Source: Chloroflexi bacterium RBG_16_64_43 (GTDB lineage: Bacteria > Chloroflexota > Anaerolineae > Anaerolineales > RBG-16-64-43). Taken from it: 16,953 nt of DNA. The DNA lies in contig MGOA01000120.1 of NCBI GenBank assembly GCA_001796965.1, positions 1 through 16,953 of the forward strand, read 5' to 3'. Position numbers and translations under genes: made by a program. Below, piece after piece: positions 7,590 through 14,633 of this stretch; within the stretch, counting starts at the first letter, position 1, and every line of letters begins with the position of its first letter. The notes beneath the pieces were generated by a model, which worked only from the letters and a program-made list of their open reading frames with translations, had not been told where the DNA came from and made no database searches.

Positions 7590-7660
7590 GGGATGGATTG
7601 TACCCAACTGCGGCGCGAGCGGGGTCCCGCCGCGGGGGCTTTCCTCTTATAATCGCCCCG
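7590..7660. promoter_or_regulatory. divergent leaderless promoters of pstB1-phoU and pstSCAB2
   Basis: Plus strand: TATAAT (7648-7653), then 7 nt, then the pstS ATG at 7661. Minus strand: TACAAT (7597-7602), then 7 nt, then the pstB1 ATG at 7589. Initiation about 7 nt past a -10 box would put +1 on each start codon. Neither has a ribosome site or a recognisable -35. The GC-rich 45 bp between the two boxes contains a dyad GCGGG-GT-CCCGC (7619-7630), flanked by GCGGC/GCCGC (7610-7614, 7629-7633). This is a candidate site for an activator serving both directions, as expected where -35 boxes are poor and the genes are phosphate-controlled. The regulator is unknown. Confidence 0.6.
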
Positions 7661-8545
7661 ATGCGGACTGTGCGCGCTCTTGTTCTGATCTCCCTCGTTC
7701 TGACCGGCTGCGGGGCAGGGTCTGCCTCGATCACCCCGGTCGGGGCCACTGAATACATCGAAAACCGAGGCTCCGACACGCTGGTCAACCTCGCGCTGGC
7801 CTGGGCCGAGCAGTATCAGCAGGAGCATCCCGAGGTGCGCCTCTCAGTCAGCGGCGGGGGCAGTGGAGTCGGCCTCACGGCGTTGATCAACGGCACGGTC
7901 GACATCGCCAATGCCTCGCGGCAGATCAAGCCCGAAGAGGCGCAGCAGGCACAGGCGGAGGGTCTCCAACCGACGGAATTCGTCGTCGCTCGCGACGCCA
8001 TCGCGGTCATCGTCCACCCGCAGAACCCGGTCGCCCAGCTGACTCTGCAGCAGCTGTCCGACATCTACAGCGGCCAGATCAGCAACTGGAGCGAGGTGGG
8101 CGGCGAAGATCGACCGATCGTGCGCCTGTCGCGCGAGACGAATTCGGGGACGCATGTCTACTTCCTGGAAACCGTCGTGCGCTTGGGGCTGAAAGACAAT
8201 CACACTCTGTTCTCAACCGACACGCTGCTCTTGCCATCCTCCGAAGGTATCGTCAACGAAGTGCGCCAGAATCCCAACGCCATCGGCTATGACGGCCTGG
8301 GCTACGTGCCGCCGGACCTGAAGACGATCGCCGTTGCCCACGGTCCAGGCGAGGCATACGTCCTGCCATCCGCGGCGACGGTCAACGACCTGACCTACCC
8401 TGTGGCTCGTGATCTGTACATGTACACTGCCGGCCAACCGACAGGCGCGATCAAAGCGTATCTGGATTGGATCCTGAGTCCGGAGGCTCAGTTGGTTGTG
8501 GGACGCCTTGGATTCGTGCCCGTGGCGAGAGGGGCCCAACCTTGA
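7661..8545 (+). CDS. pstS: phosphate-binding lipoprotein PstS
   Basis: PstS captures phosphate outside the membrane and delivers it to PstC-PstA. The 294-residue product starts with a lipoprotein signal (MRTVRALVLISLVLTGCG, Cys17 as the likely lipidated residue). The phosphate-site motifs are GSDTL, SGGGSGVGLTALINGTVDIANAS and RETNSGT, typical of PBP-like PstS proteins. The frame extends upstream to 7577, but that extension would overlap the pstB1 promoter and displace the signal peptide. The ATG at 7661 fits the TATAAT seven bases before it as a leaderless start. It is the first gene of pstS-pstC-pstA-pstB2; its stop overlaps the pstC start by 3 nt (TTGA). Confidence 0.95.
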   Translation: MRTVRALVLISLVLTGCGAGSASITPVGATEYIENRGSDTLVNLALAWAEQYQQEHPEVRLSVSGGGSGVGLTALINGTVDIANASRQIKPEEAQQAQAEGLQPTEFVVARDAIAVIVHPQNPVAQLTLQQLSDIYSGQISNWSEVGGEDRPIVRLSRETNSGTHVYFLETVVRLGLKDNHTLFSTDTLLLPSSEGIVNEVRQNPNAIGYDGLGYVPPDLKTIAVAHGPGEAYVLPSAATVNDLTYPVARDLYMYTAGQPTGAIKAYLDWILSPEAQLVVGRLGFVPVARGAQP

Positions 8546-9486
8546 AAGACCCGGACGGCAAATCCACCCTCGGGGATCGAGCCCCCGAGGCGGGCCGGCG
8601 TTTCAATTGGGGTGAGGCAATCATCACCCGGTTGATCCAGTTGTCCGGGTACTCGGCAATCGTCTTTGTCGGGCTGATCTTCCTTTTCCTCGTTCGCCAG
8701 GGCGCGCCGGCTCTGTTCGAGACGCCGCTTGCGGAATTGTTCGGCACCCGCTGGTATCCAATCGAGGGGTACTTCGGGGTATTGCCTCTCCTCACCGGCT
8801 CCTTGATCGTCACCGTGGGTGCGATGGCGATCGCCGTTCCACTTGGAATTGGGACGGCGATGTTCATTTCCGAAATCGCCCCACGCTGGGTCCGGGAGAT
8901 TCTCAAACCACTGGTCGAGCTGCTCGGCGGGTTGCCGTCGGTTGTGCTTGGCTTCCTCGGCATCCTCGTCCTCTCTCCCTACCTGCGTCTCTTCTTGGAC
9001 CTGCCGACGGGGCTGACCGCGCTGGCCGGCTCGATCCTTCTGGGCGGCATTGCCCTGCCGACAATCGTCTCGATTGCCGAGGACGCACTGGACGCGGTAC
9101 CCAGGGCGTATCGCGATGCCGCCCTGGCGGTAGGGGCGACGCCCTGGCAGACGATGTGGGGCGTGACTCTTCCGGCGGCCCGCTCGGGCGTCCTCACCGC
9201 CGTCCTACTGGGGATGGGTCGGGCAGTCGGCGAGACGATGGCGGTGATGATGGTCACCGGTAACGCGCCGGTATTGGCTGTGCGGCTGTCATCGATCGTC
9301 TCGCCGGTGAGGACGATGACCGCCACCATCGCGGCCGAGATGGGCGAAGTCGCCAGCGGCAGCCCTCACTATCACGTGTTGTTCTTCATCGGCATGTTGC
9401 TGTTCGTGATCTCTCTGGTGGTGAATGTCATCGCTTCGGCGGTCGTCTTTCGCCAACGCAGCCGGTCCGAGAGGATCCTGTCGTGA
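8542..9486 (+). CDS. pstC: phosphate ABC transporter permease PstC
   Basis: It is one of two membrane subunits forming the phosphate channel. The 314 residues begin with a ~35-residue polar cytoplasmic stretch, then a transmembrane helix (SAIVFVGLIFLFLV), followed by hydrophobic segments of the BPD permease fold. The ATPase-coupling EAA loop is around AYRDAALAVGATPWQTMWG, and GRAVGETMAVMMVTG is the conserved PstC stretch. No ATG fits. The TTG at 8542 has GAGAGGGG seven bases upstream and gives a TTGA junction with the pstS stop; earlier starts would lie within pstS. The stop overlaps the pstA GTG (GTGA, 9483-9486). Confidence 0.94.
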   Translation: MKDPDGKSTLGDRAPEAGRRFNWGEAIITRLIQLSGYSAIVFVGLIFLFLVRQGAPALFETPLAELFGTRWYPIEGYFGVLPLLTGSLIVTVGAMAIAVPLGIGTAMFISEIAPRWVREILKPLVELLGGLPSVVLGFLGILVLSPYLRLFLDLPTGLTALAGSILLGGIALPTIVSIAEDALDAVPRAYRDAALAVGATPWQTMWGVTLPAARSGVLTAVLLGMGRAVGETMAVMMVTGNAPVLAVRLSSIVSPVRTMTATIAAEMGEVASGSPHYHVLFFIGMLLFVISLVVNVIASAVVFRQRSRSERILS

Positions 9487-10397
9487 GCGGGCCGGCGAGC
9501 CGCACGACGGCACCCGAGTCGAACGCCGGCCGGAGTTTCCGGGCTGGTTCGGTTCAGCGCCGGCTGGTGCAGCGAATCGGTTTCGGGGTCTTGTCGCTGA
9601 CAGCCTTGGCGACCGTCGTGCCAATCACGATGGTGGTGGGCTATATCGTCCAACAAGGGGGGTCGGCCGTCTCGTGGGAATTCCTAAGCGGCCTGCCACG
9701 TGACGGCATGCGTCAGGGAGGCATCCTGCCGGCAATTGTCGGCACCTTCCTCCTGACGCTGGGCACGGCCGTGTTCTCCGTGCCGCTGGGCGTCGCCGCG
9801 GCGGTGTATCTCGCGGAATACGCGCAGGAGAACACGCTGACGCGACTGATTCGCGTGGCGATCATTAACCTGGCGGGCATCCCGTCCGTGGTCTACGGCC
9901 TCTTCGGGCTTGGGCTGTTCGTCTTATTCCTGCGCTTCGGGACAAGCATCCTTTCGGCATCTCTGACCCTGTCGATCATGACGCTGCCGGTGATCATCAG
10001 CGCCGCGGAGGAGGCGCTGCGAGCGGTTCCCCAGTCCTTTCGCACGGTGAGCGTCTCATTGGGGGGCACGCGCTGGCAGACGATCTGGCGCATCGTCCTG
10101 CCCCAGGCAGTGCCTGGCATCCTCACCGGGGTCATCCTTGGGCTTGAGCGCGCCGCAGGGGAGACCGCCCCGATTCTGTTCACCGGCGCGGCATTCTTCC
10201 TTCCCCGGTTGCCGAACTCGCCGCTGGATGCGACGATGGCCTTGCCGTATCACCTGTTCGTGATTTCGACGCAAGTGCCGGGGATGCCTGTACAAATCCA
10301 ATACGGCACGGCGCTGGTGCTGATCGTCTTCGTGCTGAGTATGAATCTGGCGGCGACCGTCATCCGCTCGCGGGCCCGCGCCCGCCGGCAGTGGTAG
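9483..10397 (+). CDS. pstA: phosphate ABC transporter permease PstA
   Basis: It is the second membrane subunit of the phosphate importer. The 304 residues carry an N-terminal ~30-residue polar segment, then about six hydrophobic helices. The coupling loop is SFRTVSVSLGGTRWQTIW, and the PstA-specific stretch ERAAGETAPILFTG follows it. The GTG start overlaps the pstC stop by 4 nt and has GAGAGGAT about 7 bases upstream. Length and motif order are normal. It would pair with PstC. With two PstB paralogues in the locus, PstC and PstA could each contact a different ATPase. Confidence 0.94.
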   Translation: MSGPASRTTAPESNAGRSFRAGSVQRRLVQRIGFGVLSLTALATVVPITMVVGYIVQQGGSAVSWEFLSGLPRDGMRQGGILPAIVGTFLLTLGTAVFSVPLGVAAAVYLAEYAQENTLTRLIRVAIINLAGIPSVVYGLFGLGLFVLFLRFGTSILSASLTLSIMTLPVIISAAEEALRAVPQSFRTVSVSLGGTRWQTIWRIVLPQAVPGILTGVILGLERAAGETAPILFTGAAFFLPRLPNSPLDATMALPYHLFVISTQVPGMPVQIQYGTALVLIVFVLSMNLAATVIRSRARARRQW

Positions 10398-10402
10398 TCC
10401 GC

Positions 10403-11158
10403 ATGGACAAGATCGTCGTCGACAATCTGACGCTTCAATACACTGATGGAACCGAGTCGCTGCGCGGCGTGTCGATGACGATTCCTGCCAATGCCATCAC
10501 GGTCCTCTTCGGGCCCGCCGGCGGCGGCAAATCCTCCCTGCTGCGCTGCATCAACCGGCTCAACGACTTGGCCGATGTCAAAACGGTCTCGGGCCGCGTG
10601 CTGCTCGACGGCGTGAACATTCTCGATCCGGCAACCGATGTGGTCGCGCTGCGGCGCAAGGTCGGGATGGTATTTGCCCGGCCGGTGGTGCTGCCATTCA
10701 CCATCCGCGGGAACATCACCTACGGCCTGGAGTTAATGGGCATCCACGAGGCAGCGCGTTTGGACGAGGCGGTGGAACAGAGCTTGCGACTGGCTGCGTT
10801 GTGGGACGAGGTGCACGAGCGCCTGGAGGATCCAGCCATTGCGCTGTCGGGCGGCCAACAACAACGTCTGTGCCTGGCGCGCTCGCTTGCCTTGCAGCCG
10901 GAGGTCATTCTGCTGGACGAGCCGACTTCGGGCCTCGACCCGATCTCCACCGGGAAAGTCGAGGCCGCGCTGCAGGAATTGAAGAAGGACTACACCATCG
11001 TTCTGGTCCCGCACTCGGTCCAGCAGGCCGGCCGCACAGCCGACTTCGCCGCCTTTTTGCTGCAGGGCGAGTTGGTCGAGTTCGGGGTGGGCAAGGATCT
11101 CTTCACCCGTCCGAGCGACCAGCGCACAGAGGACTACGTCACGGGCCGATTTGGCTAG
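10403..11158 (+). CDS. PstB-like ABC ATPase (copy 2), Q-loop glutamine missing
   Basis: This is a second phosphate-type ABC ATPase, 251 residues, at the end of the pstSCA operon. Walker A is GPAGGGKSS (37-45), acceptable but unlike the usual GPSGCGKST. The ABC signature LSGGQ (148-152) is intact, as are Walker B VILLDEP with Glu173 and H-loop His204. The Q-loop reads VGMVFARP, with Ala92 (codon 10676-10678) where the glutamine that couples ATP to the permease normally sits, and the following PNPFP-like segment is PVVLP. It ends in the same 11 residues as PstB copy 1, so the two are likely paralogues. The ATG lies 5 nt after the pstA stop; a GTG at 10391 is an alternative. It may be a PstB1 partner, or an ATPase for another solute; homology favours phosphate. 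Confidence 0.88.
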   Translation: MDKIVVDNLTLQYTDGTESLRGVSMTIPANAITVLFGPAGGGKSSLLRCINRLNDLADVKTVSGRVLLDGVNILDPATDVVALRRKVGMVFARPVVLPFTIRGNITYGLELMGIHEAARLDEAVEQSLRLAALWDEVHERLEDPAIALSGGQQQRLCLARSLALQPEVILLDEPTSGLDPISTGKVEAALQELKKDYTIVLVPHSVQQAGRTADFAAFLLQGELVEFGVGKDLFTRPSDQRTEDYVTGRFG

Positions 11159-11250
11159 CTCGACCCGCGCCGCTACCTCGCCTCCAATCCACATCACACG
11201 TCCGATCTCAAGAAGGCGAGATTCGTTCCGCCGGACGGTCGGTGGGCAGA
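11159..11250. other. short convergent intergenic gap
   Basis: This is the gap between the pstB2 stop and the arsC stop. No intrinsic terminator was recognised for either gene. The plus frame stays open for 76 codons after the pstB2 TAG and reads like coding sequence at first (for example HHTSDLKKARFVPPDGRW), with codon use similar to neighbouring genes. It has no start codon context and no family was recognised. It could be a decayed gene end or chance. Confidence 0.3.
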
Positions 11251-11658
11251 CTATCGGGATTGCCCGTCGCGGACCCGTTCCGCTAAGTCTTGCACTCTGC
11301 CCTCGATCATGCGCCGTACCGCACGGTATGCATCCATCGATTTGCCTTTGGGATCGGGGATTTCCCAGTCTTCGTGATGGTCAGCTGGAATAGACGGGCA
11401 CGTATCGCCGCAGCCCATGGTAATCAAATAACCGTATCGGCCGGCGGCAGCCGCGGACAGGGACTTGGAGTAATGCGGCGTGAGGTCATACCCGACTTCC
11501 AGCATCGCCTGCACCGCGGAAGAGTCAACGCGGCCCGAGGGCCGCGAGCCTGCGCTTGTCGGCACGAGCACATCTGCGGCATGCAGCTTTGCGAGCCCCT
11601 CGGCCATCTGACTGCGGCACGAATTCTCAACGCAGACGAACAGCACCTTGGACTGCAT
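11251..11658 (-). CDS. arsC: arsenate reductase ArsC, low-molecular-weight phosphatase type
   Basis: It most likely reduces arsenate to arsenite; the same fold also serves protein-tyrosine phosphatases. The 135 residues open with the P-loop CVENSCRS (Cys9-x5-Arg15). The distal cysteines Cys83 and Cys87 (MGCGDTCP) can form the redox disulfide of thioredoxin-coupled arsenate reductases. Asp102 in DPKG is the general acid. The cysteine pair favours ArsC over a plain phosphatase. The ATG at 11658 has GAGGA five bases upstream; an in-frame ATG at 11670 lacks a good site. The start lies inside the frame of the truncated response regulator. No arsenite efflux gene is in the window. Arsenate enters through Pst-type systems, so its place beside pst makes sense. 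Confidence 0.88.
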   Translation of the reverse strand: MQSKVLFVCVENSCRSQMAEGLAKLHAADVLVPTSAGSRPSGRVDSSAVQAMLEVGYDLTPHYSKSLSAAAAGRYGYLITMGCGDTCPSIPADHHEDWEIPDPKGKSMDAYRAVRRMIEGRVQDLAERVRDGQSR

Positions 11659-11827
11659 TATCTTCCTCATCGCTCGACATTGCGCAACGGATGCCGAAGG
11701 AGTGACCATCGATCGCAGCCGGGCCGTCGGCCGCCTGCTCCACCGAATACCCTTCTTTGGTGAAGTTGTAGGCCAGCGTTTCGCGCAGGATCGTTTCGTC
11801 TTCGACGACCAGAATCTTTTCGGCCAT
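11627..11827 (-). pseudogene. truncated PhoB/OmpR-type response regulator (N-terminal stump)
   Basis: From ATG 11827 the frame encodes a convincing receiver N-terminus of about 40 residues (to near 11708). It contains KILVVEDE (the acidic pocket), ILRETLAYNFTKEGYSV and the ADG that ends strand 2. Then homology stops abruptly: the phospho-acceptor aspartate, the rest of the receiver and any DNA-binding domain are missing. The frame runs 26 more codons of unrelated sequence and ends within arsC (66 residues in total). The style is that of PhoB/RegX3-like regulators, which usually accompany pst genes. A deletion that brought arsC next to the stump is the simplest reading. A TAGGAT box about 35 bp upstream may be its old promoter. 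A functional micro-protein is unlikely but not excluded. Confidence 0.7.
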
Positions 11828-11922
11828 GGGGCGTCCGCAGCAAAGGTCTTGGGCACATCCTACCACGGCCGCAGGTGCGCCTTCGGTGCGCCCTGAGGGC
11901 CAGCCTGGCGCAGGCATACTGC

Positions 11923-11928
11923 TATACT
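11923..11928 (+). promoter_or_regulatory. -10 box giving a leaderless solute-binding lipoprotein mRNA
   Basis: TATACT (5 of 6 matches) ends 8 nt before the ATG at 11937, so transcription would begin on or next to the start codon. No ribosome site precedes the ATG and no good -35 is visible. This is the same arrangement as at pstS and pstB1. Confidence 0.5.
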
Positions 11929-11936
11929 TGATTGAT

Positions 11937-13214
11937 ATGGCCACTCGATTTCGAGCCAGCCTCACCCTGTGGCTGGCACTTGTACTCTCCGCATGCAGTC
12001 TCTTCCCCGGCCCTGAGCCGGTGGGCCTGCCGACGGCGGAGGCGACACCCACCACATCCCCCGCCCTGATCAGCTTGGGCACGCCTGCCGCCACGGAGGT
12101 CACGCTGCGGTTGTGGCTGCCGGTCAGCTTCCGTGCGGATGAGGGATCACCGGGCGGAGCGGTGCTGCGCGATCGACTGCACGACTTTGAGCTCGCCAAC
12201 CCGGGCGTGCGCATCGACGTGCGGCTGCGCGCGGAATCCGGCCCGGGCGGGCTGCGCGACATGCTTGGCCTGGCCGCCGGGGCGGCCCCCGAGGCCCTGC
12301 CGGATGTGGTGGCGCTCGACCAGCCCAGCCTGCACGCCGCCGCGCTCAAGGGTCTGATCCACCCCCTGCCCGCAGAAGTGCAACCCGAAGAAGGCGCGGG
12401 CTGGTTCGCCTTCGTCGCGCCGCTCGCCACTGTGGATGGGCGGATGTACGGCATTCCGTTTGTGGCCGACTGTCTGGTGCTTGCCCAGCGCGAACCTGCA
12501 CCCCTCGCACCTCCTCAATGGAAGAGCCTGACCACCTGGGATGATCAACTGCATCTGCCTCTGGCCGATCCGAGCGCGCGCTTGCTGTTGCTGGCATATC
12601 ATATGGAGGGGGGCGAGCTGCCCGCTTCGGCGAGCACTCTCGCGCTGAATGGGGACTCGCTGGAGCGCAGCCTGGCCTGGCTGCTCGAACTGGAGGAGGG
12701 CGGCGTGCTCTCGCCGGGCAGCTTGCAGTTGGCCACCCCCGAGCAGGCCCTGCTCGCCTTGCAGACTCGCGGACGCGGCGCCGTGACGAGCTTCTCCGCA
12801 TTGGCCACGGCCACGCGCTCGCGTTCCGGCCTCTCGGGGAGTCTGCCGCCTACGCCCGGCACCTTGGCGAGTACCCTGGTGACCGGATGGGCGTGGGCCA
12901 TAACGGCGGTCGACGGTAATCGCGCGCAATTGGCCACACAGCTGCTGACCTGGTTGAGCGATGCGGAATTCCTGGGTGAATGGACGCGCGCGCAGGGCAT
13001 GCTGCCCACTCGCCAGGGAGCGCTGGCGGCATGGCCTGCGGGATTCCTCACCGCGTTGGCCGGGGAGTGCGCCGAGGCAGGCGAGGCGCAGCCCTCGGAA
13101 GAAGTGCTCGTGACACTCGGCCCGCTTCTAGACCGCGCCGTCCGGCAAGTTCTGCTGGAGGGCGTGTCCCCGCACGACGCGGCGCAGGCCGCCGCGGCTG
13201 CCATTCATCCATGA
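11937..13214 (+). CDS. extracellular solute-binding lipoprotein (ABC importer, family 1-like)
   Basis: It is probably a surface-anchored solute receptor. The 425 residues start with a lipoprotein signal (LWLALVLSAC, lipidated Cys20). A Pro/Thr/Ala-rich linker follows to about residue 52, then a mature domain starting VTLRLWLPVS. FELANPGVRIDVRL, LPDVVALDQPSL, a GRMYGIPFVADCLVL block and a C-terminal region with WLSDAEFLGEWTRAQGMLPTR match the pattern of family 1 (carbohydrate-type) binding proteins. The substrate cannot be read from the sequence. The upstream extension of the frame (to 11826) would cover the promoter and bury the signal peptide. No permease or ATPase for it is nearby. Its stop overlaps the glycerate kinase ATG (ATGA), so the two are translationally coupled. 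Confidence 0.85.
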   Translation: MATRFRASLTLWLALVLSACSLFPGPEPVGLPTAEATPTTSPALISLGTPAATEVTLRLWLPVSFRADEGSPGGAVLRDRLHDFELANPGVRIDVRLRAESGPGGLRDMLGLAAGAAPEALPDVVALDQPSLHAAALKGLIHPLPAEVQPEEGAGWFAFVAPLATVDGRMYGIPFVADCLVLAQREPAPLAPPQWKSLTTWDDQLHLPLADPSARLLLLAYHMEGGELPASASTLALNGDSLERSLAWLLELEEGGVLSPGSLQLATPEQALLALQTRGRGAVTSFSALATATRSRSGLSGSLPPTPGTLASTLVTGWAWAITAVDGNRAQLATQLLTWLSDAEFLGEWTRAQGMLPTRQGALAAWPAGFLTALAGECAEAGEAQPSEEVLVTLGPLLDRAVRQVLLEGVSPHDAAQAAAAAIHP

Positions 13215-14527
13215 GCGTTCCATCCTGGTCGAATCACCTGGCCGCGCTGGAGACGATCCGCGGCGAGGCGCTGAGGGCGGTCGACCCCCACCGCTTGGTG
13301 GCCGGAGTATTGGCTTTCGAGAATGGAATCCTCACCGCGGGAGAACGACGGGTCGTTCTCCCCCGCGCGGGAACAGTCACAATCGTTGCGGTGGGCAAAG
13401 CGGCCGCGGGCATGGCCACCGCAGCCGCCGACATACTGCAAGTTGCATACGCGCGCGGGCTAATTGTTTCTGCGCAACGACCGCCGCATCTGCCACCCCG
13501 GTTCGATTTCGTTCTCGGCGGGCACCCGCTCTCGAACGAAGGCAGCCTGGAGGCAGGGCGGCGCATCGCGCGAATGGCACACGACCTCGGCCCAAAGGAT
13601 ACCTTGCTGGCTCTCGTTTCCGGTGGCGGCTCGGCCCTGGTCGAACACCTGCGTCCGCCGCTCACCCTTGACGACTTGCGCCAGGTGCAGGAGCTCATGC
13701 TGCGTTCGGGCGCGGACATTCGAGCGTTCAACCTCGTGCGGGCGTCACTTTCGCAGATCAAGCGCGGCGGGCTGGCGCGCATGGCTCAACCGGCGCAGAC
13801 CATCGGCCTGATCCTGTCCGACATCATTGGCGATCCGCTGGCCGATATCGCCTCGGGGCCCACGGTCGATGAGCCCGCCGACGGTGCCCAGGCGCGCGCG
13901 ATCCTGACGCGCCTGGCGTTGTGGGAGGCTCTGCCGCCTGCTGTGCGCGCCGCGATCGAAGAGAACCCGCCGGCGCCGGCGCCGATTCGACCGACCGCGT
14001 ACAACCTGCTCATCGGTTCAAGCGCAACGGCTGCCAGCGCGGCGCAAGAGTGTGCACGCTGGCTCGGGTTCAATGCGGATGTGGTCTCGCTGGAGGTCAG
14101 CGGGGAAGCCCTGCAGGTCGGCCGGCAGCTGGCCGGGATTGCTCTGGACGCGCGCGCCGAGGCCGGGCCGGGGACGCTGCCGCGAGCTATGATCTTCGCC
14201 GGCGAGACGACCGTGACCATGCGCGGCCACGGCAGCGGCGGGCGAAACCAGGAGGCCGCACTCGGCGCAGCGCAAAAGATGGCCGGCGCGGAGGGTGTGG
14301 CCTTGATGATGCTGGCCATGGACGGGGTGGACGGGAACAGCCCGGCCGCTGGGGCGATCGTCACCGGCACAAGCGCCGCAACCGCCGCCGAATTGGGATA
14401 CGACATCGACCTCACCTTGCGAGAAAACGACAGCCATGGGTTGCTGCATGCGCTGGGGGCGTGCGTGCACACCGGCCCCACCGGGACGAACGTAAACGAT
14501 CTGATGGTGGCGTTGGTCTATCCTTAG
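13211..14527 (+). CDS. glycerate 2-kinase, DUF4147/MOFRL family
   Basis: It phosphorylates D-glycerate to 2-phosphoglycerate, feeding glycerate from glyoxylate, serine or sugar-acid breakdown into glycolysis. The 438 residues split into an N-terminal DUF4147 Rossmann-like domain with VGKAAAGMA, VSGGGSALVE and LSDIIGDPLADIASGPTV, and a C-terminal MOFRL domain with FAGETTVTMRGHGSGGRNQE, DGVDGNSPAAGAIV and TGPTGTNVNDLMV. All are the usual family motifs at normal length. The frame is open further upstream, but ATG 13211 overlaps the stop of the solute-binding gene by 4 nt and gives the standard N-terminus. No clear ribosome site precedes it, consistent with coupled translation. Such enzymes were sometimes labelled hydroxypyruvate reductase; kinase is the better-supported role. 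Confidence 0.9.
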   Translation: MSVPSWSNHLAALETIRGEALRAVDPHRLVAGVLAFENGILTAGERRVVLPRAGTVTIVAVGKAAAGMATAAADILQVAYARGLIVSAQRPPHLPPRFDFVLGGHPLSNEGSLEAGRRIARMAHDLGPKDTLLALVSGGGSALVEHLRPPLTLDDLRQVQELMLRSGADIRAFNLVRASLSQIKRGGLARMAQPAQTIGLILSDIIGDPLADIASGPTVDEPADGAQARAILTRLALWEALPPAVRAAIEENPPAPAPIRPTAYNLLIGSSATAASAAQECARWLGFNADVVSLEVSGEALQVGRQLAGIALDARAEAGPGTLPRAMIFAGETTVTMRGHGSGGRNQEAALGAAQKMAGAEGVALMMLAMDGVDGNSPAAGAIVTGTSAATAAELGYDIDLTLRENDSHGLLHALGACVHTGPTGTNVNDLMVALVYP

Positions 14528-14549
14528 CGCCCGGCGAGATACGCGCGGG

Positions 14550-14555
14550 TATAAT
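14550..14555 (+). promoter_or_regulatory. -10 box of the phosphohexomutase gene
   Basis: A perfect TATAAT with no recognisable -35. Predicted +1 is near 14562, about 68 nt before the ATG at 14630. It is the fourth strong -10 without a good -35 in this window, after aspS, pstS and pstB1. Confidence 0.55.
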
Positions 14556-14570
14556 CCCGCTGCACACCGC

Positions 14571-14633
14571 ATGCCACTACTCGAGCCCACGGCAGTGCGG
14601 AAGCGCACATTCCCTCGAGGATCCGACGCATGA
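14571..14633 (+). CDS. possible 20-codon leader ORF overlapping the phosphohexomutase start
   Basis: An ATG about 9 nt after the predicted transcription start opens 20 codons (MPLLEPTAVRKRTFPRGSDA). They end at TGA 14631-14633, overlapping the next ATG as ATGA. It lacks a ribosome site, but its ATG is close to the mRNA 5' end. It could couple translation into the mutase gene. The mutase has its own GAGGA 9-10 bases upstream, so the ORF may be accidental. Confidence 0.25.
   Translation: MPLLEPTAVRKRTFPRGSDA

Noticed and set aside
11627..12454. 275-codon minus-strand frame reaching from inside the solute-binding gene into the regulator stump
   Set aside because: Only the part after ATG 11827 resembles a protein. 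The upstream part is antisense to the lipoprotein gene, crosses its promoter and is Arg/Ser/Pro-rich.
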